The notes: a model not told the origin generated them from the sequence alone. A DNA stretch of 64,000 nt from JAYRZB01 sp041916675 (GCA_041916675.1 JAYRZB010000005.1:186001-250000); one strand, 5' to 3'. Shown: positions 8,926 to 17,159, numbered from the stretch's first letter. Numbers and translations: made by a program.

Positions 8926-9037
8926 AAAAGGCTACCGGAAACAGGACGGGCGCGCCGGGCGCGGGGAGCGCTCTCATAAACAGGCCGGGCGGACGAGGGA
9001 ACCCCGAACCGGCAGTTCGATGACGATTTGCTGGTAA

Positions 9038-10060
9038 CTAGCGGATGGGCGCAGGGCCGGTCGACTCGCGCAACACCAGTTCGACCGGCCAGAGCTCGTG
9101 GATGGTTTCGATCGGTTTGCCCGCGAGAATCTGCAGGATGAGCTCGGCGATGCGGACGCCAGCGGCGCGGATCGAGGAGCGGGTGGTTGAAACCGACGGC
9201 ACCATGTTGTCGGCATTGAGAAAGGGGAAGACGTCGTCGTGGGCAATCATCGAGACATCCTTGCCCAGCACCAGGCCAGCCGAGCGGATAGCGCGAAAGA
9301 CACCGAGGGCGGTCATCATCGAGCCGGCCACGATGGCAGTGGGCGGCTGATCGAGATCGAGGAAGGCCTGGGCGTAGCGGAAGCCGGTTTCGTCGGCGAA
9401 GCGGTCGTGGGCGATCAGGCGCGGATCGGGCGTGATGCCGCGGGCCACCAGCGCTTCCCGGAAGCCGATTTCGCGGTGTTCGGAAAAGGTCATGCCTCCG
9501 GGACCATCGATCAGCGCAATGCGGCGGTGCCCCAGGTCGATCAGGTGGCTGGTGGCGCGCTGGAAGCCACCCTGGTTGTCAATATCGAGCCAGGCATGGG
9601 GCCGGTCGATGGTGGTGCGGCCGTGCAGGACGAACGGAAATTTCATGTCCGAGAGGATGCGCACGCGCTCGTCGGCAAGGGTGGGCGAGCCGACGATCAG
9701 GGCATCAACGCGCTTGGACGCAATCAGGCGGCGATAGGCAGGGATTTCGTCGCCCTTTTCGAGCGGGGTGACCAGAATGTCGACCTCGTCGCGGGCCAGG
9801 CGGCTGGCGACACCGGAGAGATACTCACTGGTGTGCGGGCCAAAGAGCTGGCTGTTTTCGCCGGGGAGCACGATGCCAATGGCGCCGACCCGGCCGGTGG
9901 CGAGGCGCCGGGCGCTGGCATTGGCCCGATAGCCGAGGCGCGCCGCCGTATCGGCCACCCGGGTGCGCGTTTCCTCGCTGACTTCAGGATAGCCATTGAG
10001 CGCGCGGCTGACTGTGGTCTGCGACAGGCCAAGCTGGTCTGCCAGTTCCTTGAGTTTCAT
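9038..10060 (-). CDS. thuR: LacI family transcriptional regulator, ThuR/AglR-like
   Basis: Repressor of 340 residues, with the start at 10060 set by MKLKELADQLGLSQTTVSRA and a GGGGGAG ribosome site; a longer frame reaching 10159 is rejected. The N-terminal helix-turn-helix (LADQLGLSQTTVSRALNGYP) is followed by the YRANASARRLATGR hinge region and a periplasmic-binding-protein-like sugar domain (GAIGIVLPGENSQLFGPHTSEYL onward). It is divergent from the trehalose/maltose-type ABC operon, and two LacI-style palindromes lie between them, so it probably represses that operon in the absence of the sugar. The gene symbol is from context. Confidence 0.85.
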   Translation of the reverse strand: MKLKELADQLGLSQTTVSRALNGYPEVSEETRTRVADTAARLGYRANASARRLATGRVGAIGIVLPGENSQLFGPHTSEYLSGVASRLARDEVDILVTPLEKGDEIPAYRRLIASKRVDALIVGSPTLADERVRILSDMKFPFVLHGRTTIDRPHAWLDIDNQGGFQRATSHLIDLGHRRIALIDGPGGMTFSEHREIGFREALVARGITPDPRLIAHDRFADETGFRYAQAFLDLDQPPTAIVAGSMMTALGVFRAIRSAGLVLGKDVSMIAHDDVFPFLNADNMVPSVSTTRSSIRAAGVRIAELILQILAGKPIETIHELWPVELVLRESTGPAPIR

Positions 10061-10157
10061 AGTCTCCCCCCGGACGCGGTGCTGGTCTGGCCCAAAGGCA
10101 CGCCGTGCTCTGGAACCCGGCAGGCAAACCCGGAACCGGCACCACGTTTCCGGTCGC

Positions 10158-10175
10158 ATTCAAAGCGGTTTCAAT
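10158..10175. promoter_or_regulatory. LacI-type operator 1
   Basis: ATTCAAAGCGGTTTCAAT is a near-palindrome with the central CG step and flanking AAA/TTT typical of LacI-family operators. It lies about 100 bases upstream of the regulator's own start, so it could serve autoregulation or looping with the second site 190 bases away. Confidence 0.55.
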
Positions 10176-10321
10176 CGCGGGCGCAAGTGTGCGAGCCCCG
10201 GCTTTGTGCACCGTGCATGCTGCGCGCTGGAAATGGCAGATTCCCGGTTAGGTAAGTATCTGAAACGTTACAATGATTCAGAATGACCGATTTTCCGCCG
10301 TAGTTTTGCGGGCCAGAGTGC

Positions 10322-10350
10322 TTGACAGTGTCCCCCGCCTCTGCAATTTT
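10322..10350 (+). promoter_or_regulatory. Sigma-70-type promoter of the thu operon
   Basis: A perfect -35 TTGACA (10322-10327) is followed by a 17-base spacer and AATTTT (10345-10350) as the -10 element. The predicted start near 10357 falls inside the LacI operator at 10354-10370, the geometry expected for repression. Confidence 0.55.
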
Positions 10351-10353
10351 CCG

Positions 10354-10370
10354 TTCAAAGCGCTTTGGAA
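10354..10370. promoter_or_regulatory. LacI-type operator 2, over the thu transcription start
   Basis: TTCAAAGCGCTTTGGAA has the perfect core AAAGCGCTTT, the classic LacI/GalR-family half-site arrangement. It directly follows the predicted -10 hexamer of the thu promoter. Confidence 0.65.
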
Positions 10371-10468
10371 ATGGCGGTGGACAAATCCGTCATCCGGGGT
10401 GTTTTTGATGGGAGGACTGCCTCAGGAAAGATCGTGACGCCCTTTCGGCGCGCGCTTCTGCCTGCCCG

Positions 10469-10493
10469 CCTCCCAGCCATTCCACTTGGGAGG
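10469..10493 (+). promoter_or_regulatory. Hairpin covering the thuE Shine-Dalgarno
   Basis: CCTCCCA (10469-10475) can pair perfectly with TGGGAGG (10487-10493) across an 11-base loop. The right arm is the ribosome-binding site itself (GGGAGG, five bases before the ATG at 10499), so folding would hide it. The rest of the 10061-10498 gap holds the promoter and operators and no gene. Confidence 0.5.
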
Positions 10494-10498
10494 ATTTA

Positions 10499-11764
10499 AT
10501 GAAGTACAAATCTATGGTTGCCGGTTTGCTCGCTGGCGTCGCCCTGATGGCGACCTCGGTTTCGGCCGCTGAGCTGTCTATCGTGCTGGGTGACACCGGT
10601 TCGGGCCTGACCTTCCTGCAGTCGCAGGTGGACCGGTTCCAGGCAGCGACGGGCCACAAGGTCACCATCGTGCCGATGCCCTCGTCCACGACCGACCAGT
10701 TTGGCCAGTACAAGCTCTGGCTGGCTGCCGGGAACACCGACATCGACGTCTACACCACCGACGTGATCTGGGCCCCGCAGCTCGCCGACCAGTTCGTCGA
10801 CCTGACCGAAGCGACCAAGGATATCGTTGGCGACTATTTCCCCGCCATCATCGAAAGCCAGACCGTGAACGGCAAGCTTGTAGCGCTGCCCTCGTTCACC
10901 GACGCTCCGGCGCTCTACTACCGCAAGGACCTGCTTGATAAGTATGGCAAGTCGGTTCCCAAGACCTGGGACGAACTGGCCGCAACTGCCAAGGAAATCC
11001 AGGACGGCGAGCGCGCTGCCGGCAATGCCGACATGTGGGGCTTCGTGTTCCAGGCCAACGCCTATGAAGGCCTGACCTGCGATGCTCTGGAATGGGTTAA
11101 GTCCTCGGGCGGCGGCCAGATCGTGGAAGCCGACGGTTCGATCTCGATTAACAACGAAAAGGCTGCTGCCGCGCTCGATCGCGTCAAGGGCTGGATCGGC
11201 ACGATCGCGCCGGAAGGCGTGCTGGCCTATGGCGAAGAAGAAAGCCGTGGTGTCTGGCAGGTCGGCAATGCGGTGTTCATGCGCAACTGGCCCTATGCCT
11301 ATCAGCTGGGCAACAGCGACGACTCTGCCGTCAAGGGCAAGTTCGACGTGACCACCCTGCCGGTCGGCGCCGAAGGCGACACCTCGGCGGCAACGCTGGG
11401 CGGCTGGAACCTGGCCGTTTCGAAGTATTCGGACGAACAGGAAGCGGCCATCGAACTGGTCAAGTTCCTGTCCTCGGCTGAAGAACAGAAGATCCGCGCC
11501 ATCGAGCAGACCAACCTGCCGACCCGTATGGCGATCTATGATGACGCCGATGTGGCTGCTGCCGCACCGATCATCCCGCGCTGGAAGGACGTGTTCCTGA
11601 ACGCCGTGCCGCGTCCGTCGGCTCCGACCAAGGTCAAGTACAACGAAGTGTCCTCGCTGTTCTGGAGCGCTGTCCACGACACGCTCTCGGGCAATGGTAC
11701 GGCCGCAGAGAATCTTGAACTGCTCGAAGTCAAGCTGACCGAGCTCAAGGGCGCGGGCTGGTAA
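10499..11764 (+). CDS. thuE: Trehalose/maltose-type ABC transporter substrate-binding protein, ThuE-like
   Basis: Periplasmic sugar-binding protein of 421 residues (MalE superfamily). The signal peptide MKYKSMVAGLLAGVALMATSVSA probably ends before AELSIVLGD. Internal landmarks include MPSSTTDQFGQYKLWLAAG, DVYTTDVIWAPQLADQF, LPSFTDAPALYYRKDLL and the C-terminal NEVSSLFWSAVHDTLSGNG, which I recall as close to the Sinorhizobium ThuE. It is first in an operon with two permeases and an ATPase and is divergent from a LacI regulator. Trehalose, maltose and sucrose are substrates of the characterised homologue; the true ligand here is inferred. Confidence 0.87.
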   Translation: MKYKSMVAGLLAGVALMATSVSAAELSIVLGDTGSGLTFLQSQVDRFQAATGHKVTIVPMPSSTTDQFGQYKLWLAAGNTDIDVYTTDVIWAPQLADQFVDLTEATKDIVGDYFPAIIESQTVNGKLVALPSFTDAPALYYRKDLLDKYGKSVPKTWDELAATAKEIQDGERAAGNADMWGFVFQANAYEGLTCDALEWVKSSGGGQIVEADGSISINNEKAAAALDRVKGWIGTIAPEGVLAYGEEESRGVWQVGNAVFMRNWPYAYQLGNSDDSAVKGKFDVTTLPVGAEGDTSAATLGGWNLAVSKYSDEQEAAIELVKFLSSAEEQKIRAIEQTNLPTRMAIYDDADVAAAAPIIPRWKDVFLNAVPRPSAPTKVKYNEVSSLFWSAVHDTLSGNGTAAENLELLEVKLTELKGAGW

Positions 11765-11786
11765 CAGCACCCTTCGCCTGAGCGGT

Positions 11787-11815
11787 GCGGGCGGCCATTC
11801 CCATCGGCCGCCCGC
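11787..11815 (+). other. Intercistronic hairpin between thuE and thuF
   Basis: A perfect 10-base-pair stem, GCGGGCGGCC (11787-11796) with GGCCGCCCGC (11806-11815) and a 9-base loop, follows the thuE stop. There is no uridine tract after it, so it more likely protects the thuE transcript from 3' decay or partly attenuates than terminates fully. Binding-protein genes are often set off this way. Confidence 0.6.
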
Positions 11816-11851
11816 CTCGTTAAGCTCATCGAAAATGGCTTGGGGGAGACC

Positions 11852-12820
11852 ATGACAACCGACAGCCCGGCGGCAGGCCAAAAGCCGATAAAGTCCGAAC
11901 TGCTGGCGCAGCGCGTACGCGCCGCCATGATCTTCCTGATTCCCATGATCATCGCCCTTGCCGTGGTGGCGGGGTGGCCCCTGGCCCGATCGATCTATTT
12001 TTCCTTCACCGATGCTTCGCTGACCAACCTTTATGGCGCGCAGTGGGTGGGGTTCAAAAACTACTATTCCTGCACAACGCTGGCGAGCGGTCGCACGATC
12101 TGCAGCGGCGTGCTGGCCGACCCGGCCTGGTGGAATGCCGTCTGGAACACGGTGCGTTTCGCCGCAGTGTCAGTGACGCTTGAAACCGTGCTCGGCATGC
12201 TGGTGGCCCTGGTGCTCAATGCCGAATTCAAGGGGCGCGGCATCGTGCGCGCCGCCATCCTGATCCCGTGGGCCATTCCCACCATCGTTTCGGCCCGTAT
12301 GTGGGGCTGGATGCTGAACGACCAGTTCGGCATCATCAACGACATCCTGCTGAACCTGGGGCTGATCAGCACCAAGATCGCCTGGACCGCCAGCGTCGAC
12401 ACCGCCATGATCGCGGTGCTGCTGGTTGATATCTGGAAGACGACGCCGTTCATGGCCCTGCTGATCCTGGCTGGCCTGCAGATGGTGCCCAAGGATATCT
12501 ATGAGGCCGCCGAAATCGACGGCGTGCACCCGATCAAGCAGTTTTTCCGCATTACCCTGCCGCTGGTGCGGCCGGCCATTATGGTGGCGGTTATCTTCCG
12601 CCTGCTCGATGCGATGCGCATCTTTGACCTGATCTATGTGCTGACGCCCAATTCGAAGGGCACCAAGACCATGTCGGTGATCGCCCGCGAGAACCTGATC
12701 GACTTCGACAAGTTCGCTTATGGCTCGGCCATGTCGACGCTGCTGTTCCTGCTGATCGCGATTGTGACCATACTCTACATCTGGCTTGGGCGGGTTAATC
12801 TTGCCGGGGGAGACCGCTGA
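11852..12820 (+). CDS. thuF: Sugar ABC transporter permease, ThuF-like (MalF type)
   Basis: Inner-membrane permease of 322 residues. The ATG at 11852 is chosen because GGGGGAG sits just upstream; a TTG four codons earlier lies inside that ribosome site. About six hydrophobic segments are visible (for example AAMIFLIPMIIALAVVAGW near the N-terminus), and the EAA-type loop is YEAAEIDGVHPIKQFFRITLPLVRP (about residues 217-241), contacting the ATPase. A periplasmic insert with two cysteines (NYYSCTTLASGRTICSG) may be disulfide-linked. The stop shares its last base with the ATG of thuG. Confidence 0.9.
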   Translation: MTTDSPAAGQKPIKSELLAQRVRAAMIFLIPMIIALAVVAGWPLARSIYFSFTDASLTNLYGAQWVGFKNYYSCTTLASGRTICSGVLADPAWWNAVWNTVRFAAVSVTLETVLGMLVALVLNAEFKGRGIVRAAILIPWAIPTIVSARMWGWMLNDQFGIINDILLNLGLISTKIAWTASVDTAMIAVLLVDIWKTTPFMALLILAGLQMVPKDIYEAAEIDGVHPIKQFFRITLPLVRPAIMVAVIFRLLDAMRIFDLIYVLTPNSKGTKTMSVIARENLIDFDKFAYGSAMSTLLFLLIAIVTILYIWLGRVNLAGGDR

Positions 12821-13650
12821 TGGCCTGGACCCTGTTCAAACGCGCCGCCTTCTACTTCGCCGTTCTGCTGATCGTGGTGGTGTCGGTCTTTCCATTTTAC
12901 TACGCCATCCTGACCAGCTTCAAAACCGGCACGGCCCTGTTCCGGGTCGACTATTGGCCGCAAAATGTCAGCTTCGATAACTACATATCGGTGCTGACGA
13001 CCGGCAGCTTCGTGCAGAACCTGGGCAATTCGGTACTGATTGCGGCCCTGACGGTGGCCTTGGCGCTGCTGGTGGCCGTGACCGCCGCCTACGCACTGTC
13101 GCGCGTGCGGTTCCGCGGGCGTTCGCTGTTGCTGTTCACCATCCTGTCGGTGTCGATGTTCCCGCAGATTGCGGTGCTGGCGGGCCTGTTCGAACTCGTC
13201 CGCGCCTTCGGAATGTTCAACACCATCTGGGCGCTGATCTTCTCCTATACCATCTTTACCCTGCCGTTTACGGTGTGGGTGCTGACGACGTTCATGCGGG
13301 ATCTGCCGATCGAGATCGAAGAGGCGGCCATTGTTGATGGAGCATCGCCCTGGGTGATCATCACCAAGGTGTTCATGCCGCTGATGTGGCCGGCCCTGGT
13401 GACCACGGGCCTTCTGGCGTTCATTGCGGCCTGGAATGAGTTCCTGTTTGCCCTGACGTTCACCTCGTCGAACGCAACGCGCACGGTGCCGGTGGCCATC
13501 GCATTGCTTTCGGGCGGTTCGCAGTTCGAAATCCCATGGGGAAACATCATGGCCGCGTCGGTGATCGTGACCGTGCCCCTTGTGGTGCTGGTGCTCATCT
13601 TCCAGCGCAAAATCATTTCCGGCCTGACCGCCGGTGGCGTCAAAGGATAG
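12820..13650 (+). CDS. thuG: Sugar ABC transporter permease, ThuG-like (MalG type)
   Basis: Partner permease of 276 residues, the MalG-type subunit. The EAA loop is EEAAIVDGASPWVIITKVFMPLMWP (about residues 167-191). It begins at the final base of the thuF stop (TGATG arrangement) and ends three bases before the thuK start, so all are cotranscribed. Six hydrophobic stretches can be counted, the usual number for MalG. Confidence 0.9.
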   Translation: MAWTLFKRAAFYFAVLLIVVVSVFPFYYAILTSFKTGTALFRVDYWPQNVSFDNYISVLTTGSFVQNLGNSVLIAALTVALALLVAVTAAYALSRVRFRGRSLLLFTILSVSMFPQIAVLAGLFELVRAFGMFNTIWALIFSYTIFTLPFTVWVLTTFMRDLPIEIEEAAIVDGASPWVIITKVFMPLMWPALVTTGLLAFIAAWNEFLFALTFTSSNATRTVPVAIALLSGGSQFEIPWGNIMAASVIVTVPLVVLVLIFQRKIISGLTAGGVKG

Positions 13651-13653
13651 AAA

Positions 13654-14661
13654 ATGGCTCAACTCCAGCTGAAAAACCTCAAGAAGTCCTTCGGCGCCGT
13701 CGAGGTTATCAAGGGCGTCGATCTTGAAATCCGTTCGGGCGAGTTCATGGTATTCGTCGGCCCCTCGGGCTGCGGAAAATCAACCCTGCTGCGCCTGATC
13801 GCCGGGCTCGAAGACATCACGTCGGGCACGCTCGAATTCGACGGCAAAGTGGTCAATGGCCTGCCGCCGGCCAAGCGCGGGATTGCGATGGTCTTCCAGT
13901 CCTACGCGCTCTACCCGCATATGAACGTCTACAACAACATGGCGTTCGGCATGCAACTGGCCAAGGCCAGCAAGGAGCAGATCCACGAGCGGGTGCTCAA
14001 GGCAGCCGAAATGCTGCAGCTTTCGCACCTGCTTGAGCGCCTGCCCAAGCAGCTTTCGGGCGGGCAGCGCCAGCGCGTGGCCATTGGCCGCGCCATCGTG
14101 CGCGACCCGAAAGTGTTTCTGTTCGACGAACCGCTTTCCAACCTCGATGCAGCGCTGCGCGTGGCCACCCGGCTTGAAATCGCCAAGCTGCACCACTCGA
14201 TGAACAACGTCACCATGATCTATGTGACGCACGACCAGGTGGAAGCCATGACGCTGGCCGACCGCATCTGCGTTTTGCGCGATGGGCTGGTGGAGCAGGT
14301 GGGCACCCCGCTTGAACTCTATGAAAAGCCGGCATCGAAATTCGTGGCCGGGTTTATCGGCTCGCCGCAGATGAACTTCCTCGAAGGTAAGCTCGCTGAA
14401 CCTTACGGCGCCCATACCGTGGGCATCCGTGCCGAGGACATCGACATCGTCACCTCGGATGGGGTCTGGTCGGGGCCGGTGATGCATTCTGAAAATCTCG
14501 GGTCGGATACCTATTCATACATCGACATTGGCGGCGCCGAGCCGCTGACGGTTCGTGAAGACGGCACCAGCGTGCACCAGGTGGGCGATGTGGTGCATCT
14601 GCGGCCCCAGGGCGGCAAGATCCACCTGTTCGACGCGGCCGGCAAACCAGCCGGACGCTAA
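13654..14661 (+). CDS. thuK: Sugar ABC transporter ATP-binding protein, ThuK-like (UgpC/MalK type)
   Basis: MalK/UgpC-type ATPase of 335 residues. Walker A GPSGCGKST (about 36-44), Q-loop VFQSYALYPHM, signature LSGGQRQR (about 134) and Walker B VFLFDEPLSNLDA (about 153) are intact, with the H-loop YVTHDQVEAM. The C-terminal TOBE region (about 235-335) includes GIRAEDIDIV. It is shorter than typical MalK (about 360). It is last in the operon and is followed by a strong terminator. Confidence 0.93.
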   Translation: MAQLQLKNLKKSFGAVEVIKGVDLEIRSGEFMVFVGPSGCGKSTLLRLIAGLEDITSGTLEFDGKVVNGLPPAKRGIAMVFQSYALYPHMNVYNNMAFGMQLAKASKEQIHERVLKAAEMLQLSHLLERLPKQLSGGQRQRVAIGRAIVRDPKVFLFDEPLSNLDAALRVATRLEIAKLHHSMNNVTMIYVTHDQVEAMTLADRICVLRDGLVEQVGTPLELYEKPASKFVAGFIGSPQMNFLEGKLAEPYGAHTVGIRAEDIDIVTSDGVWSGPVMHSENLGSDTYSYIDIGGAEPLTVREDGTSVHQVGDVVHLRPQGGKIHLFDAAGKPAGR

Positions 14662-14682
14662 TCCATCTCCCAACTTTCCTCC

Positions 14683-14711
14683 CCCCTCCCGCACGGGAGG
14701 GGTTTTCTTTT
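14683..14711 (+). terminator. Rho-independent terminator after thuK
   Basis: CCCCTCCC (14683-14690) pairs with GGGAGGGG (14695-14702) over a GCAC loop, followed by TTTTCTTTT. It closes the thu operon. Confidence 0.85.
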
Positions 14712-14745
14712 GGTGCGCTTGCCTGCCAATAGAAAATTTTGTAGC

Positions 14746-14763
14746 ATCTAAAAAATTTTAGAT
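14746..14763. promoter_or_regulatory. AT-rich perfect palindrome before the acetyltransferase gene
   Basis: ATCTAAAA-AA-TTTTAGAT has 8-base arms and stands out in this GC-rich window. It ends 21 bases before the ATG at 14785 and probably is an operator or lies over the promoter. The regulator is unknown. Confidence 0.45.
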
Positions 14764-14784
14764 TGGCTATTTGAGGGGGTAAGC

Positions 14785-15300
14785 ATGGGTGTGATTGTGC
14801 GCCGGGCAGAAGCGGGCGATGCGGCTGATATTGCCGCAATATTTGCCAGCGAAGATGTGATCAAGCAGACCGCGCAGGTGCCGCATCGCGGCAGCGAGTT
14901 CTGGCAGAAATTCTACGCCGTTCGCGACGCCAATGGCACCGAATTGGTCGGCGTGGTTGATGGCAAGGTGGTTGGGCATCTCGGAATTCTGACCAACACC
15001 GCCTTCCGGCGCCGCCATGTGGCGACCTTTGGCGTTGGCGTGAACGTGGCCTATCAGGGGCAGGGGGTGGGCAAGGCGCTGATGGCCGAGATGATCCACC
15101 TTTGCGACAACTGGCTCAATATCGTGCGGCTCGAACTGGCCGTGTTCTCCGACAATGCGCCTGCGATCGCGCTTTATGAAAAGTTCGGCTTTGAGCGTGA
15201 AGGCGTGACGCGGTTCGACCTGTTCAAGGACGGCAAATATGCCCACAGCCTGCACATGGCGCGGTTCAACCCCAACTACAAGGCGATGCTTGGCGGTTAG
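14785..15300 (+). CDS. GNAT family N-acetyltransferase, AaaT (YhhY)-like
   Basis: GCN5-type acetyltransferase of 171 residues, one domain. The acetyl-CoA pyrophosphate loop is YQGQGVGKAL (about residues 91-100), followed by LELAVFSDNAPAIALYEKFGFEREG, the common C-terminal GNAT signature. The overall pattern (IRRAEAGDAADI start, EGVTRFDLFKDGKY end) resembles YhhY/AaaT, an L-Phe/L-Met acetyltransferase in E. coli, but the substrate here is not determined. Its stop overlaps the stop of the convergent GntR gene (15297-15300). Confidence 0.82.
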   Translation: MGVIVRRAEAGDAADIAAIFASEDVIKQTAQVPHRGSEFWQKFYAVRDANGTELVGVVDGKVVGHLGILTNTAFRRRHVATFGVGVNVAYQGQGVGKALMAEMIHLCDNWLNIVRLELAVFSDNAPAIALYEKFGFEREGVTRFDLFKDGKYAHSLHMARFNPNYKAMLGG

Positions 15301-16037
15301 GCCGGAACGAGCGTGATGTCGCTGCCCACGGTCGGTGACATGAAGCGTTTGAGCTGGTTGACGATCTGGCCGGCATGCTGGGCCGCAATCGCGTCGGCAC
15401 CATCAAGGTCCCGGGTTTCGATGGCGGCAATGATGGCCTCGTGCTCCTGGTTGTACTGCTCGGGCAGGTGGTCTTCGAAGGTGCGATAATAGAGGCGCAG
15501 CAGCCGCGTGCCTTCGTTGAGCAACCGGGCAAACAGTTCGAGATAGTATTTGTTATAGCCCGCCTCACCGATGGCGAGGTGAAAGAGCAGGTTGGTCTCG
15601 ATCATGGCGACGGCATCGGCACGCGCCATGGCGGCGGCGAACTGGGCCTGTGCCGCGCGCAATTTGACCATGTCGGAAGGCTTGCGCCGTTCGGCAGCCA
15701 GCCGTGTGGTGACCCGGTACATCAGTGTCAGGGCGTCGAGATAGGCCGGCAGGCCGGCAAAATCGATGGTCGAGACAATGGTGTTGCGGTTGGGGAGGGT
15801 TGTGGCCAGACCCTCGGCCACCAGTTTAACCAACGCTTCGCGGACCGGGGTGCGCGACAAGCCGAACCGCAGCGACAGGCCGGTTTCATCCAGCTGCTCG
15901 CCCGGTGCAATGGTCATATCCAGGATATCGCGCTTGAGCGCCTGATAGACATTGGACACCCCAAAGCCGCGCTGGTGCGAAGGTCTTTCGCTCTCAACAT
16001 TGCGTGTGCGCCGCTTGTCCACTGCCCTGCCTGCCAT
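15297..16037 (-). CDS. GntR family regulator (FCD subgroup), HypR-like
   Basis: Regulator of 246 residues with the start at 16037 (MAGRAVDKRRTRN), preceded by AGGTGG; a longer frame to 16214 would run through the promoter region and is rejected. The winged helix-turn-helix (VYQALKRDILDMTIAPGEQL, then LSLRFGLSRTPVREALVKL) occupies about residues 32-100, and the all-helical FCD ligand domain follows, with metal-site histidines in LLFHLAIGEAG and later HAGQIV. It is divergent from the hydroxyproline operon; in Sinorhizobium a GntR protein, HypR, represses hyp genes. The ligand would be hydroxyproline or an intermediate (inferred). Confidence 0.82.
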   Translation of the reverse strand: MAGRAVDKRRTRNVESERPSHQRGFGVSNVYQALKRDILDMTIAPGEQLDETGLSLRFGLSRTPVREALVKLVAEGLATTLPNRNTIVSTIDFAGLPAYLDALTLMYRVTTRLAAERRKPSDMVKLRAAQAQFAAAMARADAVAMIETNLLFHLAIGEAGYNKYYLELFARLLNEGTRLLRLYYRTFEDHLPEQYNQEHEAIIAAIETRDLDGADAIAAQHAGQIVNQLKRFMSPTVGSDITLVPA

Positions 16038-16159
16038 TTGTCCACCTGAGGGGTCGGAATTGGCACCATATATCTGCGCAATGCACTCTGTCGACAATCG
16101 GGATTGGCAGAAGATTTTGCCGCAACGCGGCCCTCTCCAGAAATTTTCGAGCGGGGGGC

Positions 16160-16201
16160 TTGTCAGTTGCCGCACACATTGGATACAAGCTGTACACAAT
16201 G
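16160..16201 (+). promoter_or_regulatory. Promoter and GntR-type operator of the hydroxyproline operon
   Basis: A 25-base imperfect palindrome of form CATTGnnTACAnnnTGTAnnCAATG spans 16177-16201, ending 25 bases before the ATG at 16227. TTGTCA at 16160-16165 is a possible -35 with the -10 (GATACA or ATACAA) inside the palindrome. TACA/TGTA half-sites suit FCD-type GntR proteins, so the divergent regulator is the likely ligand of this site. Confidence 0.5.
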
Positions 16202-16226
16202 TTGAACGCTTCACGAGGATAGTGCC

Positions 16227-17159
16227 ATGAGCGACCCCAGGAAGACCTGGAAAGGCGTGTTTCCCGCAGTGACTACCCAGTTGCGCGCGGACTTCTCGGT
16301 TGATTTTGAGGCGACCGGCAAGGTGATCGAAGCGCTGGTGCGCGATGGCGTATCAGGGCTGATCATCGCGGGTACCGTGGGCGAGAACTGTTCGCTGACG
16401 CGGCAGGAAAAGGTTGGTCTGCTCGAAGTGGCCAAGGATGCCGCCAAGGGTCGGGTGCCGGTGATTTCGGGCGTGGCCGAATATACCTCGGCGTTCGGGG
16501 TGGAGTATGCCAAGGAAGCCGCGCGTGTCGGCATTGACGGGCTGATGGTGATGCCGGCCATGGTCTATCCCGCCAAGCCGCGCGAAACCCGCGATCACCT
16601 GGTCACGATCGCCAAGGCGACTGACCTGCCGATCATGATCTACAACAACCCACCGTCCTATCGCACCGATGTGACCCCGGCCATCATGGCCTCGGTGGCC
16701 GATGTCGATACCATTGTGGCGTTCAAGGATTCATCGGGCAATACGGCGCGTATCATCGATGTGCGCAACATGACCGGGGATCGCTTCATCCCGTTCTGCG
16801 GGCTCGATGACGTCGTGTTTGAATCCATTGCACTGGGCTGCGTGGGCTGGGTGTCGGGCATGTCGAACGTGTTCCCACGGGAAGGCGAAACCCTGTTCCG
16901 GCTGCTGGCTGCCGGTCGGTTTGCCGAAGCCATGCCGCTTTATCAGTGGTTCATGCCGATCCTGCATCTGGATGCGCGGCCGGACCTGGTACAGGCGATC
17001 AAGTATTGCGAGAGCTATCTCGGGCGCGGCACGGACCGCACCCGGCCGCCGCGCCTGCCGCTCGATGCGGGTGAAATCGCCGAGCTCGATGCAATCATGA
17101 AGACGGCGATGGCCAATCTGCCCAAGCTGCCCGAAGTGGGCCTGCCCAAGGCCGCCTGA
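16227..17159 (+). CDS. hypD: DapA-family lyase, probable pyrroline-4-hydroxy-2-carboxylate deaminase
   Basis: Class I Schiff-base lyase of the dihydrodipicolinate synthase family (310 residues). The barrel shows the GTVGENCSLT loop (compare GTTGE in DapA), the catalytic tyrosine Y139 in MIYNNPPSYRTDVTP, and the Schiff-base lysine K167 in VAFKDSSGN. Lysine synthesis is unlikely because the gene lies with a proline-racemase-type epimerase and a FAD amino acid dehydrogenase. That set matches hydroxyproline catabolism, where this family member converts pyrroline-4-hydroxy-2-carboxylate to 2-oxoglutarate semialdehyde and ammonia. The symbol follows that inferred role. Confidence 0.8.
   Translation: MSDPRKTWKGVFPAVTTQLRADFSVDFEATGKVIEALVRDGVSGLIIAGTVGENCSLTRQEKVGLLEVAKDAAKGRVPVISGVAEYTSAFGVEYAKEAARVGIDGLMVMPAMVYPAKPRETRDHLVTIAKATDLPIMIYNNPPSYRTDVTPAIMASVADVDTIVAFKDSSGNTARIIDVRNMTGDRFIPFCGLDDVVFESIALGCVGWVSGMSNVFPREGETLFRLLAAGRFAEAMPLYQWFMPILHLDARPDLVQAIKYCESYLGRGTDRTRPPRLPLDAGEIAELDAIMKTAMANLPKLPEVGLPKAA

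Noticed and set aside
7612..8979. 455-codon frame antisense to the Hsp70-like gene
   Set aside because: The opposite strand has intact Hsp70 motifs; this frame has none and spans beyond both gene ends.
10496..11881. 461-codon frame antisense to thuE
   Set aside because: Shadow of a well-supported binding-protein gene, with no recognisable domain.
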